Numbered from the stretch's first letter, positions 1-9,205 are shown. The stretch: 56,342 nucleotides of DNA from Amycolatopsis acidicola (GCF_007713735.2 NZ_VMNW02000056.1:1-56342); one strand, 5' to 3'. The notes: a model not told the origin generated them from the sequence alone. Translations and numbers: made by a program.

Positions 1-685
1 GGCCCACGCCGTAAACGCCCCTGGCGTCGTCGCGGATCACCTTGCCGAACTGCAGCTCGACCACCCGGCGTCGCATCGAGTCCACGATGGAGTGGTCGTG
101 GGTGGCCATCAGCACCGTGGTGCCGGTGCGGTTGATCCGCTCCAGCAACAGCATGATGTCCTGGCTGGTGTCCGGGTCCAGGTTCCCGGTGGGTTCGTCG
201 GCCAGCAGCACGAGCGGCCGGTTGACGAACGCACGCGCGATCGCCACGCGCTGCTGTTCACCACCGGAGAGCTCGTTGGGCATCCGGTCGGCCTTGCCCT
301 CCAGGCCCACCAGCTCCAGCACCTCGGGCACCACCTTCTTGATGATGTGCTTGGGCTTGCCGATGACCTCGAGTGCGAAGGCGACGTTCTCGGAGACCGT
401 CTTGTTGCCGAGCAGGCGGAAGTCCTGGAAGACACAGCCGATGGTCTGGCGCAGGCGGGGGATCCTGCGGCGGGCCATCTTGGCGACGTCGAAATTGGAC
501 ACGAGCACCCGGCCTTTGGTGGGCGTCTCCTCCCGGAGCAGCAGCCGGAGGAAGGTCGACTTCCCCGATCCCGATGGACCGATGAGGAAGACGAACTCGC
601 CCTTGTCCACCTCGACGGACACGCCCTCGAGCGCGGGGCGCGTCGACGTCTTGTAAACCTTGGAGACATTGTCGAGCCGGATCAC
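1..685 (-). CDS. ftsE: Cell division ATP-binding protein FtsE (3' end outside window)
   Basis: This is the ATPase of the FtsEX complex, which couples ATP hydrolysis on the inner face of the membrane to activation of peptidoglycan hydrolases at the division septum. Reading leftward from a GTG at 685 (V/M-I-R-L-D-N-V-S-K-V), the protein shows a Walker A GPSGSGKS, a Q-loop (VFQDFRLL), an ABC signature LSGGEQQRVAIARA, a Walker B LLADEPTGNLD and the H-loop ATHDHS. That is the full ABC core in about 228 codons, and the last residues run off the left edge. ftsX would be expected immediately beyond the edge. The next gene upstream is prfB, the order seen in many actinobacteria. The GTG start fits the conserved FtsE N-terminus. 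Confidence 0.95.
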   Translation of the reverse strand, partial: MIRLDNVSKVYKTSTRPALEGVSVEVDKGEFVFLIGPSGSGKSTFLRLLLREETPTKGRVLVSNFDVAKMARRRIPRLRQTIGCVFQDFRLLGNKTVSENVAFALEVIGKPKHIIKKVVPEVLELVGLEGKADRMPNELSGGEQQRVAIARAFVNRPLVLLADEPTGNLDPDTSQDIMLLLERINRTGTTVLMATHDHSIVDSMRRRVVELQFGKVIRDDARGVYGVG

Positions 686-748
686 GGTGGGCCATCCTAC
701 TCATGGCAACCGTTAAGCCCGGGTTGGCATAGCCCGCTCCCCGGGAAG

Positions 749-806
749 CAAGGTGCGTTTGCTCCACGTTCAAGGCCGTTTTGCAGCAAACATTCCTTGC
801 TTCGTC
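749..806. repeat. Degenerate copy of the host intergenic palindrome
   Basis: The arms GAAGCAAGGTGCGTTTGCT and AGCAAACATTCCTTGCTTC pair at 16 of 19 positions around an unpaired centre of about 20 nt. The arms match the consensus GCAAGGGATGTTTGCTAC seen at five other intergenic sites in this window, so this is a diverged family member. It lies between the end of prfB and the start of ftsE and could terminate prfB transcription. Confidence 0.75.
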
Positions 807-814
807 ACCAGCGG

Positions 815-1915
815 TTACGCGGCGGCTTGTTTGCGCCACCGGATCCCGGCCTCGAGGAAGCCGTCGATGTCCCCGTCGAGCACCGCAGTGGGGTTGCCCA
901 CTTCGAATTCGGTGCGCAGGTCCTTGACCATCTGGTACGGGTGCAGCACGTAGGAACGCATCTGGTTGCCCCAGCTGGAGCCGCCGTCCTTGAGCGCGTC
1001 GAGCTCCGCGCGCTCCTCTTCCTTCTTCCGCTGCAACAACTTCGCCTGCAACACCTTCATCGCGGCGGCCTTGTTTTGCAGCTGCGACTTCTCGTTCTGG
1101 CACGAGACGACGATGCCCGTCGGCAGGTGCGTGATGCGCACCGCGGAGTCGGTGGTATTCACGCTCTGCCCACCGGGACCGGACGAACGGTAGACGTCCA
1201 CGCGGATGTCCTTTTCGGGGATATCGACGTGGTCGACTTCTTCCACTTCCGGAAGAACTTCGACGTGCGCGAAGGAAGTCTGGCGCCGGCTCTGGTTGTC
1301 GAACGGCGAAATGCGGACCAGCCGGTGGGTGCCCTGCTCGACGGAAAGCGTGCCGTAGACGTACGGGGCGCTCACCTTGAACGTGGCGGATTTGATGCCG
1401 GCTTCTTCGGCGTAGGAGATGTCGTAGACGTCGGTCGGGTAGTTGTGCCGCTCCGCCCAGCGCAGGTACATGCGCATGAGCATCTCGGCCCAGTCGGCCG
1501 CGTCCACGCCGCCCGCTTCGGAGCGGATGGTGACCACCGCGTTGCGGTCGTCGTACTCACCGGAGAGGAGGGTGCGGACCTCGAGCGCGTCGATGTCCTT
1601 CGCCAGCTGCGTGAGCTCGTTCTCGGCTTCGGTGCGGCTGGAGGAATCGCCCTCGGCCTCGGCGAGCTCGTAGAGCACGCCGAGGTCGTCGAGGCGCTGC
1701 CGAAGCTCCGTGACCCGGCGGAGCTCACTCTGCCTGTGCGAGAGCTGACTCGTGACCTGTTGCGCCGCCTCCGGGTTGTCCCAGAGGTTCGGCTGCGACG
1801 CCTGCTTTTCCAGGTCGGCCACCTGGGCGCGCAGACCATCGAGGTCCATGACGGTCTCGACCTGCGTCAGCTTGCCGGCGAGATCCTTCAGGTCACTTTC
1901 GAACTCAGCACTCAC
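815..1915 (-). CDS. prfB: Peptide chain release factor 2
   Basis: RF2 recognises UGA and UAA stop codons in the ribosomal A site and triggers peptidyl-tRNA hydrolysis. The protein has the N-terminal coiled domain, the PCRF region and the catalytic loop SSGPGGQSVNTTDSAVRITH with its GGQ motif, at the usual distance from the C-terminus. Its length (about 366 residues) is normal. The start is ambiguous: GTG at 1915 gives VSAEFESDL, and an in-frame TTG lies at 1924. The frame is continuous, so the autoregulatory +1 frameshift found in E. coli prfB is absent. It lies upstream of ftsE on the same strand with about 130 bp between them, including a degenerate palindrome. Confidence 0.96.
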   Translation of the reverse strand: MSAEFESDLKDLAGKLTQVETVMDLDGLRAQVADLEKQASQPNLWDNPEAAQQVTSQLSHRQSELRRVTELRQRLDDLGVLYELAEAEGDSSSRTEAENELTQLAKDIDALEVRTLLSGEYDDRNAVVTIRSEAGGVDAADWAEMLMRMYLRWAERHNYPTDVYDISYAEEAGIKSATFKVSAPYVYGTLSVEQGTHRLVRISPFDNQSRRQTSFAHVEVLPEVEEVDHVDIPEKDIRVDVYRSSGPGGQSVNTTDSAVRITHLPTGIVVSCQNEKSQLQNKAAAMKVLQAKLLQRKKEEERAELDALKDGGSSWGNQMRSYVLHPYQMVKDLRTEFEVGNPTAVLDGDIDGFLEAGIRWRKQAAA

Positions 1916-1982
1916 AACCCTCAAGGCTACGGCAAGGGTCCCGGCCGGTTACGGAGAACCGGCCGTTCACGCCCGCCGCTGT

Positions 1983-2483
1983 TCAGCCCTGCGGAATGGC
2001 GTCGACCAGTTTCAGCGCCGCGCGGGCGTGAGCCTGGCCGAATTCCGCGACCGCCTTGACGTAGGGGTCGTCGGCGGCCTTCACCGCGGCCTTGGCCTCG
2101 TCGAGGTCCTGGCTGTAGGCCGTGCGGGCGGAGTCGATCAGCGTGGACCGCTGCTTCGCCGTGAGCGAACCCGCGTGCACGAGCCGGAGGATGAGCGGGC
2201 TGCGCAGGTGGTCGGGGCCGGCGTCGGAGCCGAGCCACGCCTTGAATGCCTTCTTGCCAGCCGCGGTGATCGCGTACTGCTGGCTGGAACGCGGGCCCTG
2301 CTTGCCGAGCCGCACGAGCCCTTCCTTTGCCAGAGCGGGAAGCTCGCGGTAGACCTGGCTGCGGGTCACGCTGAAGAAGGCACCGAAGCGCTCCTCGGCG
2401 CTCGCGACCAACTGACCGCCGGTCGCCGGACCATCCTGGAGCAGACCAAGCAATGCTGCTGCTGTCGCATTCAGTTCAGACAC
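1983..2483 (-). CDS. PadR-like winged-helix transcriptional regulator
   Basis: The protein has about 166 residues from the GTG at 2483 (VSELNATAAALLGLL). Residues 1-90 form a PadR-type winged helix, with ALLGLLQDGPATGGQL, then the recognition segment SVTRSQVYRELPALAKEGLV and a wing containing QQYAITAAGKKAF. The C-terminal half is helical and resembles the PadR dimerisation arm. PadR proteins are usually repressors responding to small molecules or stress. No operator or partner gene is evident, since the neighbours are prfB and an initiator tRNA. The frame extends upstream to 2543, but that extension (MWTERQATVDRTAEK) is not PadR-like. The family call is good and the target is unknown. Confidence 0.8.
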   Translation of the reverse strand: MSELNATAAALLGLLQDGPATGGQLVASAEERFGAFFSVTRSQVYRELPALAKEGLVRLGKQGPRSSQQYAITAAGKKAFKAWLGSDAGPDHLRSPLILRLVHAGSLTAKQRSTLIDSARTAYSQDLDEAKAAVKAADDPYVKAVAEFGQAHARAALKLVDAIPQG

Positions 2484-2596
2484 CCCATCACCGTCCCACT
2501 TTTCGGCCGTTCTGTCCACAGTGGCCTGCCGCTCCGTCCACAATGGTCATTCGAATGCGCCATCCGGCCCAACCGCCGGTAAGCCACTAGCACGAA

Positions 2597-2628
2597 AAAA
2601 GACCCGGTCGTTGCCGACCGGGTCTTTT
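2597..2628 (-). terminator. Rho-independent terminator of the initiator tRNA
   Basis: A perfect 14-bp stem (AAAAGACCCGGTCG with its complement) encloses a TTGC loop, with A or T runs on both sides. It begins five bases beyond the 3' end of the leftward tRNA gene and is followed on that strand by a run of six T. The symmetrical tails could also stop rightward transcripts. Confidence 0.85.
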
Positions 2629-2632
2629 CGGG

Positions 2633-2709
2633 TGGTAGCGGGGACAGGATTTGAACCTGCGACCTCTGGGTTATGAGCCCAGCGAGCTACCGAGCTGCTC
2701 CACCCCGCG
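2633..2709 (-). tRNA. Initiator tRNA-fMet (anticodon CAT)
   Basis: The reverse complement folds as a 77-nt cloverleaf. The acceptor arm is CGCGGGG with CCCCGCT, then ACCA, so CCA is encoded. The anticodon arm is CTGGG-CTCATAA-CCCAG, and the T arm contains GGTTCAAATCC. Two features mark it as the initiator: the first acceptor pair is mismatched, and three G-C pairs sit at the base of the anticodon stem. A terminator follows directly. The gene is intact and was not used as the phage attachment site. Confidence 0.95.
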
Positions 2710-2773
2710 TTGCGAGTACTACTTTACGCCCTGGTTTACGCGGGGTGTGAGCGGGGTGTCTTTACTCCACCGA

Positions 2774-5700
2774 TCAGCCTCCTGGCTGCGGCGGAGCCGA
2801 GGTCGTGGTGGGTGCAGGCGTGCTGCTCTGGGCCGCCGCGAACTCCTTGCTGGCGGTGTCGAGCGCGGCCAGGGCCTGTCCCTGCGCGGTGAAGTCACCG
2901 CTCTGCTGGGCCGCCCGGAGCTGGCTGAGCGCCGCCTGGATGTCGGCGACAGCCTTGTCGAGGGCGCTGTTGGCGCCCCCGGCCGCCGGAGCCGTGGTCG
3001 TCGGCGACGTGGTCGTCGGCGACGTGGTCGACGTCGGTGGCGACGTACTCGTCGTCGGCTGCGTTGGCTGGGTCGGCGAGGTCGCCGCCTGGTTGGCGCC
3101 GTCCCCGAAGACCTGTTTCAGCGCGTCGCCGAGCGTGGAGGCGAAGCCGACCTTCGACCCGTAGGACACCAGCACTCTGGCCAGCTGTGGATAGCTGTTC
3201 TGGTTGCGTTGCTGGATGTAGACCGGTTCGACGTAGAGGAAGCCGCCTTCGAGCGGCAAGGTTATGAGATTGCCGAAGATGACCGTGACGCTCTGATTGC
3301 TGAACAGCGTCCGTTCCTGAGCGAATCTCGAGTCGCTCTGGAACTTGTTCTGCACTTGTACCGGACCGTCGACCTGACTGTTACCGCCGGCGGTCGTGGG
3401 TAGTCGGAGTACGGTGATCTTGCCGTAGTCGGATGGATCGGAGGACACCGTCATCCAGGCCGCCAGATACTGCCGTTGCAGCGCCGTGAGCGAGCTGGTC
3501 AGCTGGAACGTCGTCCCGCTCTGCCCTGGCGCCTCGGCCAGCACGTAGTACCCGGGCTGGTTCGCCAGCCCGGACGCGTCGAGGTTGGTTCCGCCCTCCT
3601 GGGTCGGGTCCTGCGGGACGTTCCAGAAGGTGTTCGTCGTGTAGAACTCCTGCGGATCGCTCACGTGATAGCGGGCGAGCAGCTCGCGCTGCACCTTGAA
3701 CAGGTCCTCCGGATAGCGGAAGTGCGCCCGCAGATCCGGGGAGATGGCCGAGCTCGGCTTCACGGTGCCGGGGAAAACGCTTTCCCACGCCTTGAGGACG
3801 GGGTCCTTGTCGTCCACCGAGTACAGCGTGACGGTCCCGTCGAAGGCGTCGACGGTGGCCTTCACCGAGTTCCGGATGTAGTTGATGCTGTTGTTCGCCT
3901 GCCGCGCGACACCGCTCAACGAGTCCTCTGTGGCCTCGCCAAGCTGGGTCTGCTGCGAGTATGGGTAGTTGTTCAGCGTGGTGTAGCCGTCCACGATCCA
4001 CTGGATCTTGCCGTCCACCACCGCCGGGTACGGGTCGCCGTCGACCGTGAGCCACGGGGCGACCTTCTGCACGCGCTCCCGCGGATCGCGGTTGTACATG
4101 ATCTTCGAGCCGTCGCTGATCGCGTCGGAGAACAGGATGTTGCGTTCGCCGTACTTCGCCGCGAAGGCCAGCCGGTTGAACCAGTTGTCGATCGGGACGC
4201 CGCCGGTTCCGTCGTAGCGGTAGTCCCCGTCGGTGGCGCTGTCGTACTCGCCGGGCGCCTTGCCCGCTTGGCCGCCGACGATCGCGTAGTCGTTGGTCAG
4301 CTCGCCGTAGTAGATCCGCGGCTGCTGCACCGCGATCCCGGGCGCGGAGGGGTTCGACGGATCGAGGCCCGCGCCGGTGGGGTTCTGCGTGTCGCTCGTC
4401 GCGGCGATCGGGTAACCGCCGTCGCTGTTCGCATTGGATACCGCGCGGTCGATCGTGTTGGCCTGCGCCGCGACGAACCCGTTGCCGTGGGTGTAGACCA
4501 TGTGCTTGTTGATCCAGTTGGTCTGGTTCCCGGTCAGGTTCGCGGTGTTGATCTCACGCGCGGCGACGATGTAGTCCTGTGTGGTGCCGTTGACCGTGTA
4601 GCGGTCGACGTCCAGTTTGGCCGGGAAGCCATAGAAGTTCTCCCGGCCGACGCGCTGGGTGAACGTCGGCGACAGCACGTTCGGGTCGAGCAGGCGGATG
4701 TTGGGCACGGTGCTGGTGTCCGCGCTGATCTGGGACGCGGTGGCCTGCCCGGTGCCCGAATAATCCTCGTACTGCACGTTGTTGAGCCCGAACGCGTCCT
4801 TTGTGGCCGTCATGTTCCGGCTGATGGAAAGCGCTTCCTTCTGGTTGGCGTTCGGCTTGACCGAGAACTGCTCGAGAATCGCGGGCCAGGCCGCGCCGAC
4901 GAGCACGCCGGAGAGGATCAGCAGCACCAGCGCGATCGCGGGCAACTGGATGTTCCGCAGGAAAGCGCCCACGAAGAACGCGACGGCACAGATGGCGGAA
5001 ATGCACAGCAGGATCAGTTTCGCCGGCAGCACCGCGTTGAGGTCGGTGTACGTGGCGCCGTCGAAAAGCGAGTTCCGCGTGGAGAAAAGCAGGTTGTAGC
5101 GGTCGAAGAAATAGTCGACCGCCTTGAGCAGCACGAAAATGCCCGCGGTGACGGCGAGCTGGACCCGCGCCGGACCCGCGAGCTGGCCGCCGCGGCCCGC
5201 CAGCCGGATGCCGCCGAACAGGTAGTGCGCGATGAGCGCGGCGATGAACGAAATGGTGACCGCCACGAAGAGCCAGCCCAGCAGCCATTGGTAGAACGGC
5301 AGGGTGAACGCGTAGAACCCGATGTCGTTGCCGAATTCGGGATCCGTCTGGCCGAAACTCGTGCCGTGCAGAAACAGCTGGATCCGCTGCCAGTCCCCCT
5401 GGCCGGTCGCCCCCGCGATCAGTCCGGTGAGCACCGGGATGCCGATGCCGAACAGGCGGATCCGGCCGACCACCGCCGAGCGATAGCGGGACAGCGGGTC
5501 GTCCGCGCCCGAGACCGGGACGAACACGGGGCGGGTGCGGTAGGCGATCCACAGCGACAACGCGAGCGTGCCGCCGACGAAGATGCCGATCGCGAAGAAC
5601 AGCACTATCCGGGTGAGCACGACGGTGTTGAACACCTCGCGCGCGCCCACCTCGCCGAACCAGAGCCAGTTGACGTAGGTGTCCAGCAGTCTCGCCCCGA

Positions 5701-5794
5701 GGAGCAGCGCCAGAATGATGACAGCGGCGATGATGAGCAGTATCCGGCTGCGGCGGGACAGCTTCGGCAGGCTCACGGGGGGCCGGTTGGCCAC
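2774..5794 (-). CDS. UPF0182 family large membrane protein
   Basis: This 1006-residue protein belongs to the UPF0182 family (Mycobacterium Rv3193c is a member). The N-terminal third holds about seven transmembrane helices, beginning with ILLIIAAVIILALLLGA and ending near residue 305. A long extracytoplasmic region follows, with family hallmarks such as NMTATKDAFGL, TYTHGNGFVAA-like and YGERNILFSD. The C-terminal 100 residues are a low-complexity Thr/Ser/Pro linker followed by a helical ALDKAVADIQAALSQLRAAQ segment. The function is not established. The neighbouring Lon-like protease and DUF2342 protein keep the same company in mycobacteria. The Thr-Ser-Pro tract is encoded by short tandem repeats near 2995-3060. 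Confidence 0.93.
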   Translation of the reverse strand: MANRPPVSLPKLSRRSRILLIIAAVIILALLLGARLLDTYVNWLWFGEVGAREVFNTVVLTRIVLFFAIGIFVGGTLALSLWIAYRTRPVFVPVSGADDPLSRYRSAVVGRIRLFGIGIPVLTGLIAGATGQGDWQRIQLFLHGTSFGQTDPEFGNDIGFYAFTLPFYQWLLGWLFVAVTISFIAALIAHYLFGGIRLAGRGGQLAGPARVQLAVTAGIFVLLKAVDYFFDRYNLLFSTRNSLFDGATYTDLNAVLPAKLILLCISAICAVAFFVGAFLRNIQLPAIALVLLILSGVLVGAAWPAILEQFSVKPNANQKEALSISRNMTATKDAFGLNNVQYEDYSGTGQATASQISADTSTVPNIRLLDPNVLSPTFTQRVGRENFYGFPAKLDVDRYTVNGTTQDYIVAAREINTANLTGNQTNWINKHMVYTHGNGFVAAQANTIDRAVSNANSDGGYPIAATSDTQNPTGAGLDPSNPSAPGIAVQQPRIYYGELTNDYAIVGGQAGKAPGEYDSATDGDYRYDGTGGVPIDNWFNRLAFAAKYGERNILFSDAISDGSKIMYNRDPRERVQKVAPWLTVDGDPYPAVVDGKIQWIVDGYTTLNNYPYSQQTQLGEATEDSLSGVARQANNSINYIRNSVKATVDAFDGTVTLYSVDDKDPVLKAWESVFPGTVKPSSAISPDLRAHFRYPEDLFKVQRELLARYHVSDPQEFYTTNTFWNVPQDPTQEGGTNLDASGLANQPGYYVLAEAPGQSGTTFQLTSSLTALQRQYLAAWMTVSSDPSDYGKITVLRLPTTAGGNSQVDGPVQVQNKFQSDSRFAQERTLFSNQSVTVIFGNLITLPLEGGFLYVEPVYIQQRNQNSYPQLARVLVSYGSKVGFASTLGDALKQVFGDGANQAATSPTQPTQPTTSTSPPTSTTSPTTTSPTTTAPAAGGANSALDKAVADIQAALSQLRAAQQSGDFTAQGQALAALDTASKEFAAAQSSTPAPTTTSAPPQPGG

Positions 5795-5952
5795 TGCACA
5801 CGCTCCTGATGTCTCGAACTAGGTCCGGGGGTGCTGCAAAACGCACGCTACCCCTGGTCACCTAACTGTACGGAGGGCGCTCCGGGTTCCCCACCCGCCC
5901 CAAATCGGACACCGGCCGCCCGGTTGGGCCTGGTACCTGACACGATGACCGG

Positions 5953-6489
5953 ATGGGATCCCCTGAGAACCCGGCACCCGCCATCGCGGCGATCGCTCGG
6001 GAAGTCGAGGAGTTCGTCGCGTCGGCCGGATGGGACCAGCCACCGCAGCTTTTCGCGCTGGTTCCGACCGAGGCGCTGCTGCGGGAACAACCGGAGCTGG
6101 CGGGGCAGCTGGATGCGGGGAACCCGCTGACGCCGGTCGCGCAGGAGCCGTTGGAGCAAAAGGACCTTGCTGAAACCCTCGGGCGGATCGCGTGGCCGGA
6201 GACGGTGGCGGGGTGCGCGGTCGTGCAGGAGATCATCGTTCTCCCGCCGAGCGCCGAGGCCGATGTCTCCGGCGACGACGTCGCCCGGCTACGAGAGGCG
6301 GCCGCCGACCACCCGGAACGGACCGAGGCGCGTTTGGTAGCGGCCGTGCTCCGCGACGGCCCGGCGGCGTGCGTGATGCGGCTGCGCGGCTACACGAAGG
6401 ACGGCGACGAAGCCGTGGACGAGATCGTCGAGCACCCCGAGCTGGCCCCGAACCTCGTCGAGGCACTCCGCGCCACCCTCGCCCCCTAA
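5953..6489 (+). CDS. PPA1309 family protein
   Basis: This 178-residue soluble protein starts at the ATG in ACCGGATGGG and matches the actinobacterial PPA1309 family as I remember it. Recognisable stretches are REVEEFVASAGWDQPPQLFALVPT, LAETLGRIAWPETVAGCAVVQEI and AARLRGYTKDGDE-like. The C-terminus (HPELAPNLVEALRATLAP) is typical of the family. No catalytic residues are known and no membrane segments are visible. It is divergent from the UPF0182 gene and converges on the Lon-like protease, with a strong palindrome between their stop codons. The function is unknown. Confidence 0.85.
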   Translation: MGSPENPAPAIAAIAREVEEFVASAGWDQPPQLFALVPTEALLREQPELAGQLDAGNPLTPVAQEPLEQKDLAETLGRIAWPETVAGCAVVQEIIVLPPSAEADVSGDDVARLREAAADHPERTEARLVAAVLRDGPAACVMRLRGYTKDGDEAVDEIVEHPELAPNLVEALRATLAP

Positions 6490-6506
6490 ACACCGCGCCC
6501 CCGCGA

Positions 6507-6560
6507 ACGAGCAAGGGATGTTTGCTACGGCTCGGCCGTAGCAAACATCCCTTGCTTCGT
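6507..6560. repeat. Intergenic palindrome, copy 2 (perfect 21-bp stem)
   Basis: GCAAGGGATGTTTGCTACGGC at 6511-6531 pairs perfectly with 6535-6555 around a TCG loop, and flanking ACGA/TCGT extends it. It lies between two convergent stop codons, so it could terminate both transcripts. It shares its core with copies at 749, 9206, 45280, 49474 and 56287. Confidence 0.9.
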
Positions 6561-6574
6561 TTCGGGCTGCGGGG

Positions 6575-7732
6575 TCAGCAGGACGGCGTGGGCTTCCCGG
6601 CCTTGAGGTCATCGAGCGCGGTGAGCGCCGAGTCGAGGGTGGTGACCTTGATCAGCTTCAGCCCGTCCGGAGCCGCCGCGGCCGCTTCGGCGCAGTTCGC
6701 TGCCGGCGTAAGGAACACGGTCGCCCCGGCCTCGCGCGCGCCGACGACCTTGAACGAGATCCCGCCGATCGGCCCGACGTTGCCCTTCTCGTCGATCTCG
6801 CCGGTCCCGGCGATGTGCTCGTTCGCGACCATCTCGCCGGGCGTCAGCCGGTCGACGATCGCCAGCGCGAACATCAGCCCCGCCGAAGGCCCGCCGACAT
6901 CCTGCAACGACACCTTCACGTCGAAAGGCACATCCGCGCGGTCGATCGGCTGCAGCCCCATGAAGCCCTGAGCCTGCGACGCGTCCGGGTTCGTCGCGAG
7001 CGTCATCGTCGCCGTCTTCGCCGGGTCGGTCCCGTGCTGGAACGTGATGGGCACCGACTGGCCGGGACGGGTGTCCGCCAGCGCGGTCCGCACGTCGTCT
7101 TCCTGCGTGATCTGTTTGCCGTTGACGTTGAGCAGCCGGTCCCCCGCCGCGAGCACCTTGTCCGCCGGGCTGCCCGCGACGACTTCCTGCGCGAGCACCT
7201 TGATCGGGTAGCCGAGGTGCCGCAGCGCCGCGACCTCGGCGTTGCTCTGGGAGTCCTGGAACTCCTTGACGTTCTCCTGCTGGACCTGCTCGTCGCTCTC
7301 CCCCGGCTTGAAGTACTCCTCGCGGGGCGCCAGCGCGTACCGGCCGCTCACCCACAGGCCGAGCGCGCCGAACAAGGTGATCTGGTCGTTGAGCGACACC
7401 GTGGTCATCCGCAGTTCCCCGGACGTCGGGTACGTCTGCTGGCCACTGATCTGGATCACCGGGGCGCCGCCGGCCGTGCCGAGCGTGTCGTACGTCGGGC
7501 CGGGGCCGATCGCCACGTACGGCACCCGCACGAACGCGCCGGTGAGCCCGAAGGCCACCACCAGCACCCCGCTGAGCAGCACCGTCCAGCCACGTCTGGT
7601 CAGCCCCCGGCCCCCGTTCGCGGGCGGGTTCCGCCGGGCGTGCTTCGCTTGCGCGTCGTCTTCGGTACGGGTGTCCGGCGTGCTCGCCGGACCGGCACCT
7701 CGAGCCGTGGTTTCCTCGCGGGACTCGCTCAC
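6575..7732 (-). CDS. PDZ domain-containing Lon-like serine protease (YlbL/Rv3194c type)
   Basis: This 385-residue protein is presumably anchored at the outer face of the membrane. Residues 1-45 are polar. A signal-anchor helix (WTVLLSGVLVVAFGLTGAFV) spans about 48-68. A PDZ domain lies at about 175-260 (VVAGSPADKVLAAGDRLLNVNG). The C-terminal Lon-type S16 peptidase domain has the catalytic serine in GGPSAGLMFALAI and the catalytic lysine in ISFKVVGAREAG. It lacks the AAA module of cytosolic Lon. The start is a GTG. It lies divergently next to the DUF2342 zincin, as in mycobacteria. Confidence 0.93.
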   Translation of the reverse strand: MSESREETTARGAGPASTPDTRTEDDAQAKHARRNPPANGGRGLTRRGWTVLLSGVLVVAFGLTGAFVRVPYVAIGPGPTYDTLGTAGGAPVIQISGQQTYPTSGELRMTTVSLNDQITLFGALGLWVSGRYALAPREEYFKPGESDEQVQQENVKEFQDSQSNAEVAALRHLGYPIKVLAQEVVAGSPADKVLAAGDRLLNVNGKQITQEDDVRTALADTRPGQSVPITFQHGTDPAKTATMTLATNPDASQAQGFMGLQPIDRADVPFDVKVSLQDVGGPSAGLMFALAIVDRLTPGEMVANEHIAGTGEIDEKGNVGPIGGISFKVVGAREAGATVFLTPAANCAEAAAAAPDGLKLIKVTTLDSALTALDDLKAGKPTPSC

Positions 7733-7843
7733 CCGAGACAGCGTACGGTGACCGGCGTAAGACCTGGATCACCAGGCCCGCCGGTGCGTCGGAACCCGTC
7801 CGGTGACGAGGTGCGGGCAGGCCTGGCCGCGTACGGTGGTGAT

Positions 7844-9190
7844 ATGAGCAATCTCCCGTTCGGCTTCGGACCCTCCGATCCCGATAAGCGTGGTGAAAAC
7901 GGCCCTGAGGGCGGCGGCGACCAGTCCGGCGCGGAGGCGTTCAACCAGCTCGGCCAGATGCTCAGCCAGCTGGGCCAGATGCTCAGCCAAGCGGGCAGCT
8001 CGACCGGACCGGTCAACTACGACCTCGCCAAGCAGATCGCGATGCAGAAACTCAGTGGCTCCGGTGACAGCAGCATCGGGTTCGCCGCGAGCAGTGACTC
8101 CGACGGCGCGGTCCGCGACGCCGCCCACCTCGCGGAGCTCTGGCTCGACGCGGCCACGATCCTGCCTGCGGGGGCGAACACGACGGTCGCCTGGTCCGCC
8201 CGCGACTGGGTGCAGAAGACCCTGCCGACGTGGCAGCGGTTGTGCGACCCGGTGGCCCAGCAGATTTCCGGCGCGTGGGTGGAAGCGCTGCCCGCCGAGG
8301 CCAAGCAGGCGGCGGGTCCGCTGCTTTCGATGGTCGGCCAGATGGGCGGGATGGCCTTCGGTTCACAGCTCGGCAACGCGCTGGCGCAGCTCGCGTCCGA
8401 GGTGCTGACCTCCACGGAGGTGGGCCTGCCGCTCGGGCCGGACGCCACTTCCGCTCTGCTTCCCGCGAACATCGAGAAGTTCACCGAGGGCCTGGAGCTG
8501 CCGAACAGCGAGGTGCTGGTCTTCCTCGCCGCGCGCGAAGCCGCCCACCAGCGCCTGTTCACGCACGTCCCGTGGCTGCGGCAGCGGCTCCTCGCCACCG
8601 TCGAGGAGTTCGCGCACGGGATCAAGGTCGACACCTCGGCGCTGGAGCAGCTCGCGGGCCAGGTGGACCCGAGCAACCCGGCCAGCATCGAGGAAGCCAT
8701 GTCCTCCGGCCTGCTCGAGCCCAAGACCACCCCCGAGCAGGAGGCCGCGCTCGGCCGTCTGGAAACGCTGCTCGCGCTGGTCGAAGGCTGGGTGGACGTG
8801 GTGGTCGCCGAGGCGGTGGGCGACAGGCTGCCCGGCGCCGACGCGCTGCGGGAAACGCTGCGGCGGCGCCGCGCGACCGGCGGGCCGGCCGAGCAGACGT
8901 TCGCGACGCTGGTCGGTCTCGAGCTGCGGCCGCGGCGGATGCGGGCGGCTTCGGCGCTGTGGAAGCTGGTCGGCGAGCAGCACGGGCTCGAGAAGCGGGA
9001 CGGCCTGTGGTCGCACCCCGACCTCATGCCGAACGCGCAGGACCTCGACGACCCGATGGAGTTCAGCGAGCGGCTCGGCGAGCACTCGGCCATCGACGAC
9101 CTCGACCCGATCGCCGAGCTCGAACGCACTCAGCAGGAGAAGGACGAGAAGGCCAAGAAGGAAGATCCGGGCGAAGCCGACGAAAGCTGA
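7844..9190 (+). CDS. Zinc-dependent metalloprotease, DUF2342 (zincin-like) family
   Basis: This 448-residue protein starts at the ATG in GATATGAGCAAT. The N-terminal 75 residues are Gly/Gln-rich with a tandem QLGQMLSQ repeat. The main domain carries the variant zincin helix LAAREAAHQRLFTHVPWLR, where E-A-A-H replaces the usual H-E-x-x-H order, as is normal for DUF2342. A second conserved helix is ALVEGWVDVVVAEAV. The C-terminus is charged and probably disordered. Substrates are unknown. The Mycobacterium counterpart is Rv3195, in the same gene order. A perfect palindrome follows the stop codon. Confidence 0.9.
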   Translation: MSNLPFGFGPSDPDKRGENGPEGGGDQSGAEAFNQLGQMLSQLGQMLSQAGSSTGPVNYDLAKQIAMQKLSGSGDSSIGFAASSDSDGAVRDAAHLAELWLDAATILPAGANTTVAWSARDWVQKTLPTWQRLCDPVAQQISGAWVEALPAEAKQAAGPLLSMVGQMGGMAFGSQLGNALAQLASEVLTSTEVGLPLGPDATSALLPANIEKFTEGLELPNSEVLVFLAAREAAHQRLFTHVPWLRQRLLATVEEFAHGIKVDTSALEQLAGQVDPSNPASIEEAMSSGLLEPKTTPEQEAALGRLETLLALVEGWVDVVVAEAVGDRLPGADALRETLRRRRATGGPAEQTFATLVGLELRPRRMRAASALWKLVGEQHGLEKRDGLWSHPDLMPNAQDLDDPMEFSERLGEHSAIDDLDPIAELERTQQEKDEKAKKEDPGEADES

Positions 9191-9205
9191 CCGGCCTCCC
9201 GGAGC

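Noticed and set aside
815..1915. Programmed +1 frameshift in prfB
   Set aside because: The frame is continuous from start to stop and no in-frame TGA follows a CTT-like codon near the start.
92..2059. 655-residue rightward frame over ftsE and prfB
   Set aside because: It is the antisense of two well-recognised genes and shows no family motifs. GC-rich third positions create such frames.
2633..2709. Initiator tRNA as the phage attachment site
   Set aside because: No partial tRNA copy occurs elsewhere. The true junctions are within the ThiF-like gene and the integrase is of the serine type.
3476..5809. 777-residue rightward frame opposite the UPF0182 gene
   Set aside because: It is Arg/Val/Asp-rich, a mirror of the real leftward gene, with no domain.
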